From Chaetoderma sp. LZ-2023a (Eukaryota > Mollusca > Caudofoveata > Chaetodermatida > Chaetodermatidae), in contig CM067372.1 in assembly GCA_034401795.1 (NCBI GenBank), forward strand, positions 16,702,924 through 16,766,923: a stretch of DNA of 64,000 nt, in the 5' to 3' direction. The position numbers and the translations under genes are program-made. Position 1 is the stretch's first letter; the number at the start of each line of letters is the position of its first letter. Positions 36,349 to 48,780 of the stretch are shown one piece after another. The notes beneath the pieces are model-generated. The model did not search any database, was not told the DNA's origin, and saw nothing but the letters and a program-made list of their open reading frames with translations.

Positions 36349-37169
36349 ACCAATCTCGAATTTGATGTCAGCGCGTCCGTTGGCCAACAGCGCAGGGGAC
36401 CAGTATCAAATTACACAAGTTTCTGATTCCCTGTCCGTCTGCCTAAAGGTGTTTACTCGGGTGTTACAAATATTGTATTGCAGTGGCGAAACAGTAACGA
36501 AAGAAGTTGTTAGAAGTGAACATGGACTGGGTATCTTTTTCTATTGGCTTTATAAAAACAATCGACGACTGTGACGAAACAAAAGCGGCGACATCGATGT
36601 CCACGTTGTATACAACCTTGCTTTTAGATTTAAACATGGCGCCGCTAAATCTACTCAATACAATTTAACATATACTCATGTCGGTCTGAAATTCATATTA
36701 ATTATTCTTGTTCTAATACGGTTTCATGATGGACGTTCGTCGTGTTTACGTGGAGCAATTTGTTCTAGATAAGTTATTTATTTATTATTACACCATAAGT
36801 AAGGTTCAGTTAGAAACAAAAATTTGTGTGCTTTGATAGTGTTTCATATCTAAAATATAGATTTCGATATTCGTCCCCTGCGCCGTTGACCCATATTCGA
36901 TATTGGTCCCTGCGCCATTGTCCAATAGCCGCGCCGATATCAAATTCAAATATTGCCGGGTCCCCTGCGCCATTGGGCAATGGGCGCGCCAATATCAAAT
37001 TCCATATTGGTCCCCTGTGCCGTTGGCCAACGGGCGTGCATATATCAAATTCCATATTGGTCCCCTTCACCGTTGGCCAACGGTTGCGCCAATATTAAAT
37101 TAGTCATTGGGCTTGCGCCGGTTACCAACGGGTGCGCCGATATCAAATTCAATATTGGTCCCGAGGATA
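36349..37169. mobile_element. Non-autonomous DNA element with GGGACCAAT ends
   Basis: The ends are inverted to each other: GGGACCAATCTCGAATTTGA at left and TTCAATATTGGTCCC at right, each extending through GATNTCNGCGC (about 30 bp). The right 330 bp holds about five subterminal copies of GCGCCRATATCAAATT with CCGTTGGCCAACGG palindromes, and the left end holds one to two. Unit B lacks this block between TATAAGAAAGCA and CATACCGGTACA. I could not define a clean target duplication. Confidence 0.75.
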
Positions 37170-37253
37170 CCCGTACATCATCCGCTAAGGCCCTGCAATC
37201 AATATGTGTGTATACAACACGCACGCATCCTCGCGCACATACACGAACATGCG

Positions 37254-39336
37254 TCATTGATGAAAAATACTATATTTTTGACATCTACATGATGTGAGTT
37301 CAATTAATCCAAATGGAGCAGGATCCTTTGACATTAGAACAGGCTTGAGTAGACCATACACTATACTCCAGCCATGTCCATTTGGAGATGGAAGATTCTG
37401 AACAGCTTGCAATGAACGTCTCCAAACAAGAGCTTGAAAATTGGCCCTTTCGGTGTGATGCTTTAGACTATGCGATGTAGGTGGAAGATTTTCATTTCTT
37501 TGTCTCTTTTGACAAAAGAGCCAATAACGGGTTTCATCAACTGTCTTTCCCACATCCCTGGTGGTATGCAACTCACAGACAAATTTCTCACATAGAATTG
37601 CAGTATTCGGTGATAAGTCAACATGTTCGCCGAGTTGGGCTAAGCTAAGCTGATGACATTCAGATGACTTTAAGAGATTGAATGCTTTTCTCTTAGCGAC
37701 TCCAAATAATGCACTAGTGCTATCACAACCTGTAAGAGAATGAGACCCAGGCAAAGACAGACAGATAGCTGGGCCCAGTACTTGAGCAACTGTATGTATT
37801 GGTATGTATCGCAATTTGTCCTTTGTGCCCGTACGGAACCATAGTTCAGAACAGTGAAGCGAACGATACGTATATATACTAAGTACTGCCACGTCTGTAT
37901 CAGGAGACTGTATAACAACACGCATGTGGTCTTTTGAAGCGTGTAGCGCGTGCAACATCATACGCGTATCTGCTTCCTCGTGATCTGATCGAAGTTCTTC
38001 CAAATACGACGAATTGTTCGCTGAAATGACAACAACATCCATTCCATCGTTAAAGCCACCAGCAAGAATGACGCAATTGTCGGCAGATAGCATATTTGGA
38101 CCAGTATCACGCCACCGCTTGCTGAAAAATGCGACCAGGTTACTTTTGCTGCTTGGGTTGCTGATGTACTTGGCCCATTGCTTTGGAACGGGAGTATTTT
38201 CTCCAGCAATCTTTACTTCCAATGCTGTTGATGACCCACGTTTTAGCCGCTCTTCCGCTTTGAGAGATTCCAGTCTATCATATCTGTCAAAAACTATATC
38301 TACTCTGTTGCAGTCTTCTTGATTCAGTGGAACTGTAAAGATGTGCCAGTATTTATCAGCCAATTCTCCAAATGTAGACGTACCTCCAGTTTTAACCATT
38401 TGCACAATTGCCATGCCATCTACTACATAAGCTGTTGCGCCTGTCTTGTCAACAGGTGGAAGCCGTCCATCAACATTTACTTCCTTTTCTAGTTCACTTA
38501 ACAAAACACTTCACATTCTTTCTTAGAGTCCCATCCGTATGTGACAATGATAGTGGAACAGCAGACAGTTCATACGTCATCACTAGTTTTAAATCAACAT
38601 CTCTGGACCTTGCGGCAATAATTAATCGACCAAATAGTTCGCGGTCAGATCTCACATTGTGAATTTGTTCATCATTTGTTTTGAGTTTTTTCTTCTGTGC
38701 TAGGCTGGCAAATGTTTTAAGTTTTAAGTGTGGCAACGTGTCCCAAAAGCTTCTTGTGTTAGTGTCCAGCCGCTCCTGAACAAAATTGTCCATAATCTCC
38801 TTACCAATGTCACAGGCGGAAACAAGTCTCTTGGCGATTTCACTAGGCAATACCACGCCAGTTGCAATGTTTACAAGCGGAAGACACTCGCTGTCGTCGT
38901 TTTCCGCAATATTAAAGGGATTTGTCATTATATCTGATGAGAACATCGAAAGTATCTTCTGCACATCGGTTTCATCCCTGTTCATTCGATTAGTCCCCAT
39001 TTCCTTATGTACTCCAAACATGTGACTATCTTGTAACCCACACATTTGCTTTGTGACCGTTGTTATGGCTGCCCTCTCGTGGCCAGTTAAAAACCACATC
39101 TCCAGAGCTCCTGGCTTTTGTGTTATTCCAATAATACCACCTCGCTTTTTGGAATCCAAATTAATCGATTGCTCTAAGGCCATATCTGTCCATACTTGAT
39201 TGAATTGATGGTCTGAGCGACTTACGGAATGATTTCCATTCAAGAATTGTTCATGTACATGGGGATGTGTACTTGGAAGCATCTTCATGTCCGCAAGATA
39301 TATTGGCAGCCATCTTGCATAATTGGGCCTTTGTTA
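37254..39336 (-). pseudogene. Broken member of a multicopy gene family with PIN/FEN-like motifs
   Basis: Two overlapping minus-strand frames (264 and 416 aa) cover one conserved protein with an apparent frameshift near 38.5 kb. Homology also extends upstream of the first ATG to about 39330 (the NYARWLPIY region), where a stop or splice site ends the frame. Acidic residues are spaced as in FEN1-type PIN nucleases: VVDGMA (D29 of the downstream frame), VFDRYD (D73), HEEADTR (176-181), PDTDVAVL (202-208) and TGCDSTSALFG (D261, helix-hairpin-like). I know such proteins as high-copy, uncharacterised genes in cnidarians and molluscs, often with a Cys-rich tail. Here the protein stops just after SCRCQ, so the tail is missing. 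The nuclease role is inference. The piece lies between unit A and its inverted fragment, which suggests a rearrangement breakpoint. Confidence 0.75.
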
Positions 39337-39339
39337 TAT

Positions 39340-39649
39340 GCATGCAAAATGTATGTTGGATATATGTTAGGTCGATATCCGTCTAAATATCATATATGGT
39401 GAATCTAATACGATATTACTTTGAGTTATGATACGATCATGCTTATATCGTTGTGCACTGTGGATACAGCCAAAGCCTAGACCCCCTATGCAAAGAAATC
39501 AGGATAACTAATTAGTGCTACCACAATTTGTTTGTACAACAGGGCTTAAAATGTGTGGGACATGTCCCCCAGGCCACAGCAAGTGTCAGACCTTCCGAAT
39601 ACTGGGTGTGCTACGTCACGATTCTGACCTAGCTTTAGCTCCTGGACTA
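39340..39649. other. Unassigned non-coding DNA
   Basis: Separates the broken gene from the inverted unit fragment. Nothing recognised. Confidence 0.45.
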
Positions 39650-40950
39650 TAATGATAGATCTTTACTACCACTATACTGCCCATCCATCTCGTCTATGCT
39701 TGGTTCGTACGCGATTAGATCAGCATGTTTGATTTGCAATGATGATATGTCAATAAAACATCGATCTTCCAGCGACTGCTTCTTTAGGACAAAGGATCAA
39801 TCATTGGCTAAGCTCTTTCATTGTCTGCCAGTGCCAATTCCATGTGAATATAAACAGGTTTTGTATGAGGATGGCTTTCCGCGTAACTACAAATATTCTG
39901 AACCATTGGCCAAAACCACGAGCATGACGGCGATATCCGTGAGTTATTATCGTAATTGATCATCCGTGGATGGAATGATAAGTGGCTGTTCTTCTTAGAA
40001 TTGGATGAATTTCCACTGGAATCGACGACTGTTAGATTCCTTAATGGTATATAGGGTTAGTATTTTGTCTCCGGAAAGCGGTCAGTAGAGGCACCTAGAG
40101 ATAAGTACAAAATCAGCATGCCCTGTGATTGTTTTCAAATAGTCCTATTGTGCAATTGATTACATTTGGAGGTGATGATTACAATATCTGAATGACCAGC
40201 AGGGGATCCGGACATAATAAGCAGCATCTTTAATATGGAATTTTCAGCGACCATTTCACTGCTAGAATATGATGTAGCCAGAACACGTAGTCCACTCTGA
40301 GGGAAACCATGGCAGATGGTGTGGGAAACTGGTAAGAAATGGTAGAAGTATGGGTGGGGGTAAAGGGAAAGTCATGGAGAGGGAACTTGAATAGACCACA
40401 AAAGAATGAGACGAGGTGGGGCGGGCAGACGCAGATGTCTTCATAAAGTAATAGATAGGTAGATGGGTAGGTGTGTGGGCGGTGGATGCATAGATGATGA
40501 GTGGGTGGGTGCGTGGGTGGGTGGGTTGGTGGGTGCGTGGATGGATGGATGGAGAGGGGCAGAGAACAGATTAAGGTAACATAAAAGAATTGTCTGTATG
40601 GAAAATAATAAATTGTATCTTCCCTTAAAACTTACATTTCCGTAATATAACACAATCAATGAAATTTCCTTAGTCGTATCTTGGCACCGTCTAGAACATT
40701 AACATCATTAATACTCGCAATGTTCTTTAAAGCATTCATTGAAATCACGTCACTAATTTCCTAATGGACTTAACGAAATGCTCGGTCGTCTTCTAAACCT
40801 GAATAGAATCATTTCATTTATCTTCACTGAGCAATACCAATACCAATACTAATTGCAATACCAATAGTAATGTTCTAATCCAATATTCCTGAGATCGACC
40901 TGATTAAGCCATCTGTCGAAATTAAATCTATCTCTCTGATCAGACTTAAG
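39650..40950 (-). repeat. Inverted, internally deleted fragment of the large unit
   Basis: The reverse complement matches the right end of units B and C: 39660-40250 to B 49000-49590, and 40640-40820 to C 56275-56450. It then jumps to the middle of the unit (40825-40930 to C about 52040-52110). The orientation is opposite to A, B and C. A frame of 87 aa (39696-39959, plus strand) overlaps the island that is also open in B on the other strand. Confidence 0.8.
40460..40560. repeat. (GGTG/GGAT)n microsatellite
   Basis: The complement of the (CATC/CACC)n tract at 48676-48780 in unit B, as expected from the inversion. Confidence 0.9.
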
Positions 40951-41149
40951 CTTGATTGTTGTTGCTCCATAAAGATAAATGATTCCAGTTATTCTCCAAC
41001 GCATCCCTTCTAAATGACAGAACTTACAGATAATTATCCGAATTACTAGCAATATTAATTAGGACAAATGTTGAGAGGGGGTTATATTACTTATATTATT
41101 CCAAGAACTACTTATATATCAGTTATGGAGCTATACGATCAGGGACTAT

Positions 41150-41523
41150 ACCATCAGGCGGATCCGGATCACTGACGACGACCAATACTATCAGGCGGAT
41201 CAACATCACTAACGATGACCAATACTATCAGGCAGATCAGCATCACTGAGGACGACCAATACTATCAGGTGGATCAGGATCACTGACGATGACCAATACT
41301 ATCAGGCGGATCAACATCACTAACGATGACCAATACCATCAGGCGGATCAGCATCACTGGCGACGACCAATACTATCAGGCGGATCAGGATCACTGACAA
41401 TGACCAATACTATCAGGCTGATCAACATCAATGACGATGACCAATACTATCAGGCGGATCAACATCAATGACGATGACCAATACTATCAGGTGGATCAAC
41501 ATCAATGACGATGATCAATACTG
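41150..41523. repeat. 37-bp minisatellite in unit B
   Basis: About ten copies of ACCAATACTATCAGGCGGAT + CAACATCACTGACGATG. Units A and C carry one or fewer copies at this place (32890, 52275). Confidence 0.95.
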
Positions 41524-42995
41524 GGAGCAGCTTTCACACGTGCAGCTACTAGCATGCTGCTATGAAGTTCACACGTCATAGTAACTGGGAGGCTGGTATA
41601 ACATTAGACTGCCTCAATGTCCGAATTAGTTGCGATAGCTGCTGGAACTCAACAGGTTAGTGATACTCGACGAGAAATGCTGTCTGTTCTAAGATTTCTG
41701 TTTGCCCAATCGTCGGTGTTGAAGTGATGCCAGATTTAGAGAAGCCATATTACAGTTCAGCAATGTTCACGTTTAATGAATGTCATGAATTCACGTAAGT
41801 GAGTAGGTATGAATCTGAGTGGAAGAAGGGCTATATGGCTATATTAATTATAAACGCTATATTGACAAACATATTAATCCCAAAATGATTGGCAACATCT
41901 ATGAATCATCACGAGCCTTGAGGTCTTCATATTCCGCGGATACGTTTGGAGTCTTCCTTCCTAAAAAGCCACCCTTAGCTGGCAAATCGCCTTGGCCAGA
42001 CAGAGACTGGGCCACGTTCGAATTAGTAAACAGAGGCTGGTCTACCGGTACCTGGAAGATTTGGCGTGCGTGTGTGTCAGAATGATTATAACACATTGAG
42101 TGGGTGTGAAACAGATACAGTGATTATAAAAACTTGACGTCTCTATGCCGTAGGTCTGTCAAAGAATAATTAATTATATGACTAGATTTTAGCATTCATC
42201 CAGCTTTGTTTATGATAATTCGGCCATCAGTATGGACGGTCCATAAGCCACAATTACAAGGTGTGTTCCTCTGGATCTCCGTACTTACCTAGAGACCAGG
42301 CCACGTCACATTTTGTGGTGTAATTATAAACGAAATCAATGGAAACCTCGCCGTGTTCGATCAATGGTAATGGAATTCCATTTATTCAGGCATTAATAGT
42401 TTGTCTACACAAACAAAACATGCGGAAATGAAATTAAATGTTGTCCCTGTTCAGTGGACGCTGTCTCGCCAGACATATGTAGCTCGACACCTGCTTTGAA
42501 AGTGGACTACTGCCACGAAAACATGTCTGGCTGCTATTGTACGCTATCGTCTGGTCTTTCCAAAGGTAGCTTTGTTAATGCAAATAATTAAGTATTTATT
42601 AAATCTTCGTCTTTTTGTTATGAATCTCAAAAAATGAATAGTATACATGTATAGTATTCTAAATACGACCACGCCCACCTCTCTCTCGGCCACCCCTGGG
42701 AGAAATTGTACTGCTTCTGGATGTGAATGGTTTACTATTTGTATGCTAATTATTCATCAATTATTCATCTTCAACAAGCATAACAAATGAATGGCTCGTA
42801 TGTAGGAAGTTACCAAAGATGTTGCTTCATGTCTACAAGAGCATGGCCATTCAACAATCTACTTGATATACGGTACCGTCCAATGTTCTTGCTGTTTTCT
42901 AATCTAGATAAACAAACATTGATGTATAGATGCACATGATGGACTGGAATGTAATTCGATGTGATATTCCTGGGGACTTCGGAGGATGGGATATA

Positions 42996-44656
42996 TACAC
43001 CTGTGCAAAAGTTAAGCACCAGCAAAAACAATAGAACGTAGAAACATGATGGTACAACTAGGCTGCCATACTTTTTGTCCCCGCGTTAGCTGACATAATT
43101 CCAAGTACGAAATGCACATGCATGCATGACTTCACGCCGCTTGATGTCCGTGCGTGGCGGGAAACAGCACACGTGTTCAGTTATGTAAAAGTCCAGTTTG
43201 AGGTGTAGAACATTACATACAGATTTAGGCGACAAGATTAGGAATTTTGTGTTCATGACCGTGGTTTATTTGTACAGAGAGAATTAGCTCTTGATTGTGA
43301 ACCGCTATGGCAAGACGAAGGTTAAGTGATCGTGTGAAATGGCAACTCATAGGCATGCATACCACTGGTATGTCATGCAGAGAGATTGGCAGACAGCTGA
43401 ACATTAACCATACTGTAATCAGTCGTTTGATTGCAAAACATGGGCAAACTAACGAGGTGAAGGACAGGCCTAGATCTGGAAGACCGAAGAAGACTACTGC
43501 CCGTGATGATCGAGCCCTAGTACGCCTTGTTAGGAGATCTCCATTCACCAACAGCAGAGTGCTCAGCCAGCAATGGGAAACGTGCAATAGAGTGTCAATG
43601 TCTACCGTCAAAAGGAGACTGTATGCTGCTGGCATGAAAGCTAGGAGACCTGTCAGACGTCCTCTCCTCACTGCACACCACAAAGAGGAGCGTCTGAGGT
43701 GGTGCAACGAAAGAAGACACTGGAACATGAGATCCTGGAGACGGGTACACTGGTCCGATGAAAGTCGGTTCCTGCTTCATGCCACAGATGGTCGAACTCG
43801 TGTATGGAGGTCCAGACGCACGGCGTACGACCAACGTAACATCATGGAAGAAGTTCCATTTGGTGGAGGTTCCGTTATGATATGGGGGTGCATCTCATTT
43901 GATTGTAAGCTGGATCTGTTGACTGTACCTGGAACACTAAATGGACAAAGATATCAAGATTCCATACTGGATAGAGTTGTGGTCCCTCATTTTGTAAATC
44001 ATGCACCTGGAACCCACCCTATATTCATGGATGACAACGCCCGACCACATCGTCCTAGAGCTGTGCATGAATACCTCCGCCAGAATGCCATCGAAACCCT
44101 ACCATGGCCAGCAAGGAGCCCTGACATGAACCCTATTGAGCATATATGGGACATTCTGGGAAACATGGTGAGAAGGAGGGATCCTCCTGTGCAGAACCTA
44201 CAGGAATTAACAGACGCACTCCATCTTGAATGGCAACGAATACCACAATGGCGTATCAGTCGGTTGGTGACCAGCATGAGACGTCGTGTCCAGGCCGTCA
44301 TCCAGGCACAAGGTGGATATACCCGGTATTAATAATGACAGTCTCAAACTCGTGCACAGATGTTAAACTTCGTTTTCAGACACCATTAATGACAATCTAG
44401 CCACGTGTGTCAACTTTAGGGCAATAGTTGTCAGTTGTGTCAACGTAACCATATTCAGGCCTCGTTTTCAAGTTCAAACAAAAACATACAGTGTTTCCCC
44501 ACCATCATAATCAGCATTCCTCTAGTTGCATTATTACCTCTTGCACTAAGATGGATGGGTACATAAATGTTTATGCTATTGCTTTCTTCATAGCACATGA
44601 ATATACCCTCGCATGTGCGTAAAAATAGGGTGGTGCTTAACTTTTGCACAGGTGTA
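42996..44656 (+). mobile_element. Tc1-like DNA transposon, copy 2, complete
   Basis: A 1661-bp element with the same TIRs as copy 1 and TA duplications at 42994-42995 and 44657-44658. It lies in the short AT tract after GGAGGATGGG. The sister site in unit C is an uninterrupted (AT)63, and in unit A there is no tract. The TIRs are perfect over 26 bp. Confidence 0.96.
43307..44332 (+). CDS. Tc1-like transposase, DD34E, intact
   Basis: A 341-aa transposase, nearly identical to the protein at 1006-2031. The differences seen are I14L, R93C and A250P. The last lies just after the second catalytic Asp motif (MDDNARPHR, D243) and might affect activity (inference). D151 and E278 are present. The two N-terminal helix-turn-helix segments and the GRPKK linker are unchanged. 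The frame has no stop, so with intact TIRs this copy is a candidate autonomous element. It lies in the plus orientation in repeat unit B. Confidence 0.95.
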   Translation: MARRRLSDRVKWQLIGMHTTGMSCREIGRQLNINHTVISRLIAKHGQTNEVKDRPRSGRPKKTTARDDRALVRLVRRSPFTNSRVLSQQWETCNRVSMSTVKRRLYAAGMKARRPVRRPLLTAHHKEERLRWCNERRHWNMRSWRRVHWSDESRFLLHATDGRTRVWRSRRTAYDQRNIMEEVPFGGGSVMIWGCISFDCKLDLLTVPGTLNGQRYQDSILDRVVVPHFVNHAPGTHPIFMDDNARPHRPRAVHEYLRQNAIETLPWPARSPDMNPIEHIWDILGNMVRRRDPPVQNLQELTDALHLEWQRIPQWRISRLVTSMRRRVQAVIQAQGGYTRY

Positions 44657-44894
44657 TATATATATTAGAATTGCCATGGTGACCTGACTTTGATGACATG
44701 TGGTGATAAATTAAAATCACATACAAAGACCTGCTTGCAGACCAAGAACTACCGGCGGACGAAGTGTGTTGTTGTGCTCTCGCACAAGACTAAACTAGGA
44801 ACTAACAGCAGATCAATAACTAAACAAAGACCATAATCTTGAATCTACCAGTAGACCAAAACAATTAGCAGAACAACAACCACCGAAAGACCAA

Positions 44895-45240
44895 GAACTA
44901 ACAATGGACCAAGAGCTAGCAGTGAACCAAGAGCTGGTAACGGACCAAGAACTAACGATGGACCAAGAACCGGCAGTGGACCGGGGACTGGCAGTGGACC
45001 AAAAACCGTCAATGGACCGGGAACTAGCAGTGGACCAAGAACCGGCAATGGACCGGAAACTAGCAGTGAATCAAAAACTGGCAATGAACCAAGAACTAAC
45101 AATGGACCAAGAACCGGCAATGGACCAAGAACTAGCAGTGGGCCATGAACCGACAATGGACCAAGAACTAGCAGTGGGCCATGAACCGACAATGGACCAA
45201 GAGCTAACAGATAACAAAGAACTCGCCGTGACAAAGAACT
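44895..45240. repeat. 18-bp minisatellite in unit B
   Basis: About 19 copies of GAACTAGCAGTGGACCAA-like units. Same place and same core as the arrays of A and C. Confidence 0.95.
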
Positions 45241-46399
45241 AGCAACAGAGCATGAACAAGCAGATGATCCAGGACTATGATTGAGTCGGGAACAGCAGAC
45301 AGACCAATACGAGTATTACTTCCTGAGGCAGTCAAACAAAGCATAAATGTGTTCCGTAGCATTGTGTCTTGACCACATTTGCCAACATATATTATAAATG
45401 GTGTTTAATCAATGTGACAAAAGCGATTTCTAGTATATGTACTCTGTTGTGCCATCGTGAATAAGCATTTATATTGAGAGATACCGGTCAAATAATGATG
45501 TATACAGATACATCCTTTATCGAATTATCGAACATGTTTTCAATCAAATATCTACCTAGTTTTGTATCTTTTTACATTGATAGTCGCAATTTCTGTGTAA
45601 ATAATTCGCTTCATGTCCCGGTACCAATGTGATGGCCATTCAAAGGTTTAGTGATACATATTGGCATCTTTTGCTCTTTGACTCTTTCATAGGCCAACCA
45701 GTTCGATTCTATATCTTGGTTTGTCGCTATTGTCCAATCCCGTGGGATTTCCTCCAATTCTAAGACTGGCCACTTATTAATCCCACGATGTATGAGCTGA
45801 TCGGCTACAATAATTACTCCAGATCATCGACGCCGGACTCATGGAATATGAACATGGACACTCAATAAGTGCGCATATGTATGCATGAGTGTTAACATGT
45901 GTGGCACATGCACACGCAGCACATTGTACCGGCACGTAGATGCAATGAACATTTGCTATTCCCAATATGGATCAATAATTATGATAGCAATTGAGTCAAA
46001 TCGACATCCGGGTCATAAGGTTTGGTGATACGCGGGAAATAGCCACAATTGAGACAATCTGAGAGGAACTGATAGACGAGAATATAAGAAAGCATTCATT
46101 TGTCATATTCAGGCCTTCCGTATTTCCGATGATTTACGAAACCACCCAAACATACCGGTACACATCAGCTGAGGCCCAGCAATCAAGCTGTGTAGACATA
46201 CATATAGATGACTCCGTGTCAATCTAGCAGTATATTATTAAGCCAGTTTCTAGTATAAATAGTAGTTAATAAATATAGTAAAATGCAGACCCAAAATGAT
46301 AAGCCGCTGATAACCCAGCACCCAGAATAACAGTACAGAAATGGTAATGTTCTCTTTACATGTTGTCCAAGCAAAACATAAATGCTGGTCTACTCACCA

Positions 46400-46560
46400 C
46401 ACCGTCATCAGTTACTAGGAGGGTCGTGAGTCACTAAGGGTGTCATCAGTCACCAAGGACGTTATCAGTCACTAGGGATGTCATCAGTCAGTAGCGCCGT
46501 GATCAATCACTAGGGGCGTCATCAGTCACTATGGGCGTCATCAGTCACTAGGGCCACGAT
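46400..46560. repeat. 19-bp minisatellite in unit B
   Basis: About eight copies of CGTCATCAGTCACTAGGGG. The array at the same place in C has about 28. Confidence 0.93.
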
Positions 46561-46935
46561 ATCTTTCATAGAGTGGACACAGCACTGCACTTTAATAGCC
46601 ATGTTTATTAAACCCACGAGGCTACGCCTAATATAATTAGTACAAAGCGGTTATTGATGTTTTGTGTCCTTCACTTCCCTTGCGTCTACAATTCGTGTCA
46701 GAAATCATTATCCTGACATGTTAAAGTTACCATTCCTGGTGGAGCCTGAGGTAGTATGTGGTCTGTGAAATAATTAGCAGAGGGAATCGATTCAGGTTTA
46801 AAACATTCAGGCTTAGAAGACGACGGACCATTTGATTATGGCCATTAGTAAATTAGTGACGCTATTTCAATGAATGATTGATCGAAAAATGATAGTATTA
46901 ATTAAATGAAAAGATATTTCATTTAGTTTGTTATA

Positions 46936-48596
46936 TACACCTGTGCAAAAGTTAAGCACCAGCAAAAACAATAGAACGTAGAAACATGATGGTACAACTA
47001 GGCTGCCATACTTTTTGTCCCCGCGTTAGCTGACATAATTCCAAGTACGAAATGCACATGCATGCATGACTTCACGCCGCTTGATGTCCGTGCGTGGCGG
47101 GAAACAGCACACGTGTTCAGTTATGTAAAAGTCCAGTTTGAGGTGTAGAACATTACATATAGATTTAGGCGACAAGATTAGGAATTTTGTGTTCATGACC
47201 GTGGTTTATTTGTACAGAGAGAATTAGCTCTTGATTGTGAACCGCTATGGCAAGACGAAGGTTAAGTGATCGTGTGAAATGGCAAATCATAGGCATGCAT
47301 ACCACTGGTATGTCATGCAGAGAGATTGGCAGACAGCTGAACATTAACCATACTGTAATCAGTCGTTTGATTGCAAAACATGGGCAAACTAACGAGGTGA
47401 AGGACAGGCCTAGATCTGGAAGACCGAAGAAGACTACTGCCCGTGATGATCGAGCCCTAGTACGCCTTGTTAGGAGATCTCCATTCACCAACAGCAGAGT
47501 GCTCAGCCAGCAATGGGAAACGCGCAATAGAGTGTCAATGTCTACCGTCAAAAGGAGACTGTATGCTGCTGGCATGAAAGCTAGGAGACCTGTCAGACGT
47601 CCTCTCTTCACTGCACACCACAAAGAGGAGCGTCTGAGGTGGTGCAACGAAAGAAGACACTGGAACATGAGATCCTGGAGACGGGTACACTGGTCCGATG
47701 AAAGTCGGTTCCTGCTTCATGCCACAGATGGTTGAACTCGTGTATGGAGGTCCAGACGCACGGCGTACGACCAATGTAACATCATGGAAGAAGTTCCATT
47801 TGGTGGAGGTTCCGTTATGATATGGGGGTGCATCTCATTTGATTGTAAGCTGGATCTGTTGACTGTACCTGGAACACTAAATGGACAAAGATATCAAGAT
47901 TCCATACTGGATAGAGTTGTGGTCGCTCATTTTGTAAATCATGCACCTGGAACCCACCCTATATTCATGGATGACAACGCCCGACCTCATCGTGCTAGAG
48001 CTGTGCATGAATACCTCCGCCAGAATGTCATCGAAACCCTACCATGGCCAGCAAGGAGCCCTGACATGAACCCTATTGAGCATATCTGGGACATTCTGGG
48101 AAACATGGTGAGAAGGAGGGATCCTCCTGTGCAGAACCTACAGGAATTAACAGACGCACTCCATCTTGAATGGCAACGAATACCACAATGGCGTATCAGT
48201 CGGTTGGTGACCAGCATGAGACGTCGTGTCCAGCCCGTCATCCAGGCACAAGGTGGATATACCCGGTATTAATAATGACAGTCTCAAACTCGTGCACAGA
48301 TGTTAAACTTCGTTTTCAGACACCATTAATGACAATCTAGCCACGTGTGTCAACTGTAGGGCAATAGTTGTCAGTTGTGTCAACGTAACCATATTCAGGC
48401 CTCGTTTTCAAGTTCAAACAAAAACATACAGTGTTTCCCCACCATCATAATCAGCATTCCCCTAGTTGCATTATTACCTCTTGCACTGAGATGGATGGGT
48501 ACATAAATGTTTATGCTATTGCTTTCTTCATAGCACATGAATATACCCTCGCATGTGCGTAAAAATAGGGTGGTGCTTAACTTTTGCACAGGTGTA
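46936..48596 (+). mobile_element. Tc1-like DNA transposon, copy 3
   Basis: A 1661-bp element with TA at 46934-46935 and 48597-48598 and perfect 26-bp TIRs. By eye it differs from copy 2 at about 15 positions (near 1%). The flanking unit sequence continues after it (TTGTTATTTTTCACATAGAC; C 56477 TTGTTATATTCCACATAGAC), so unit C gives the empty site. Confidence 0.95.
47247..48272 (+). pseudogene. Tc1-like transposase with one nonsense codon
   Basis: Colinear with the two intact 341-aa transposases, with no frameshift, but codon 163 is TGA where the others have CGA (a CpG-to-TpG change). The catalytic domain is therefore cut off after D151. Other differences are L121F, P227A, A261V and A330P. 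The rest of the frame, including D243 and E278, is preserved, so the loss is recent. The element could still be moved by protein from the intact copies, because its TIRs are perfect. Confidence 0.95.
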
Positions 48597-48675
48597 TATT
48601 TGTTATTTTTCACATAGACATTTTTTATATTTAACCGTAATCTGTTCTCTCACCCTCCCCCGCCCCTCTCACTTC

Positions 48676-48780
48676 ATCCATCCATCCATCCATCCATCCA
48701 TCCATCCACCCACCCACCCACCCACCCACCCACCCACCCACACACCCACCCACCCGCCCACCCATCCATCCACCCATCTA
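48676..48780. repeat. (CATC)n(CACC)n microsatellite
   Basis: About 100 bp of tetranucleotide repeats in unit B. Confidence 0.95.

Larger units (their letters stand above)
30680..37250 (+). repeat. Large repeat unit, copy A
   Basis: Shares a long ordered series of similar blocks with copy C (50870-57395) and, from 32.2 kb on, with copy B. Examples are GGTATCCTAAATATATCCCT (30730; C 50955), GTGTAAGAAGTAACAACAGA (31966; C 51860), GAGTGGAAGAAGGGCT (33198; B 41817), TAATGCAAATAATTA (34412; B 42576; C 53505) and GTTTGTCGCTATTGTCCAAT (35576; B 45720; C 55080). It is interrupted by two hairpin MITEs and by the GGGACCAAT element. No intact gene lies in it. Confidence 0.85.
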
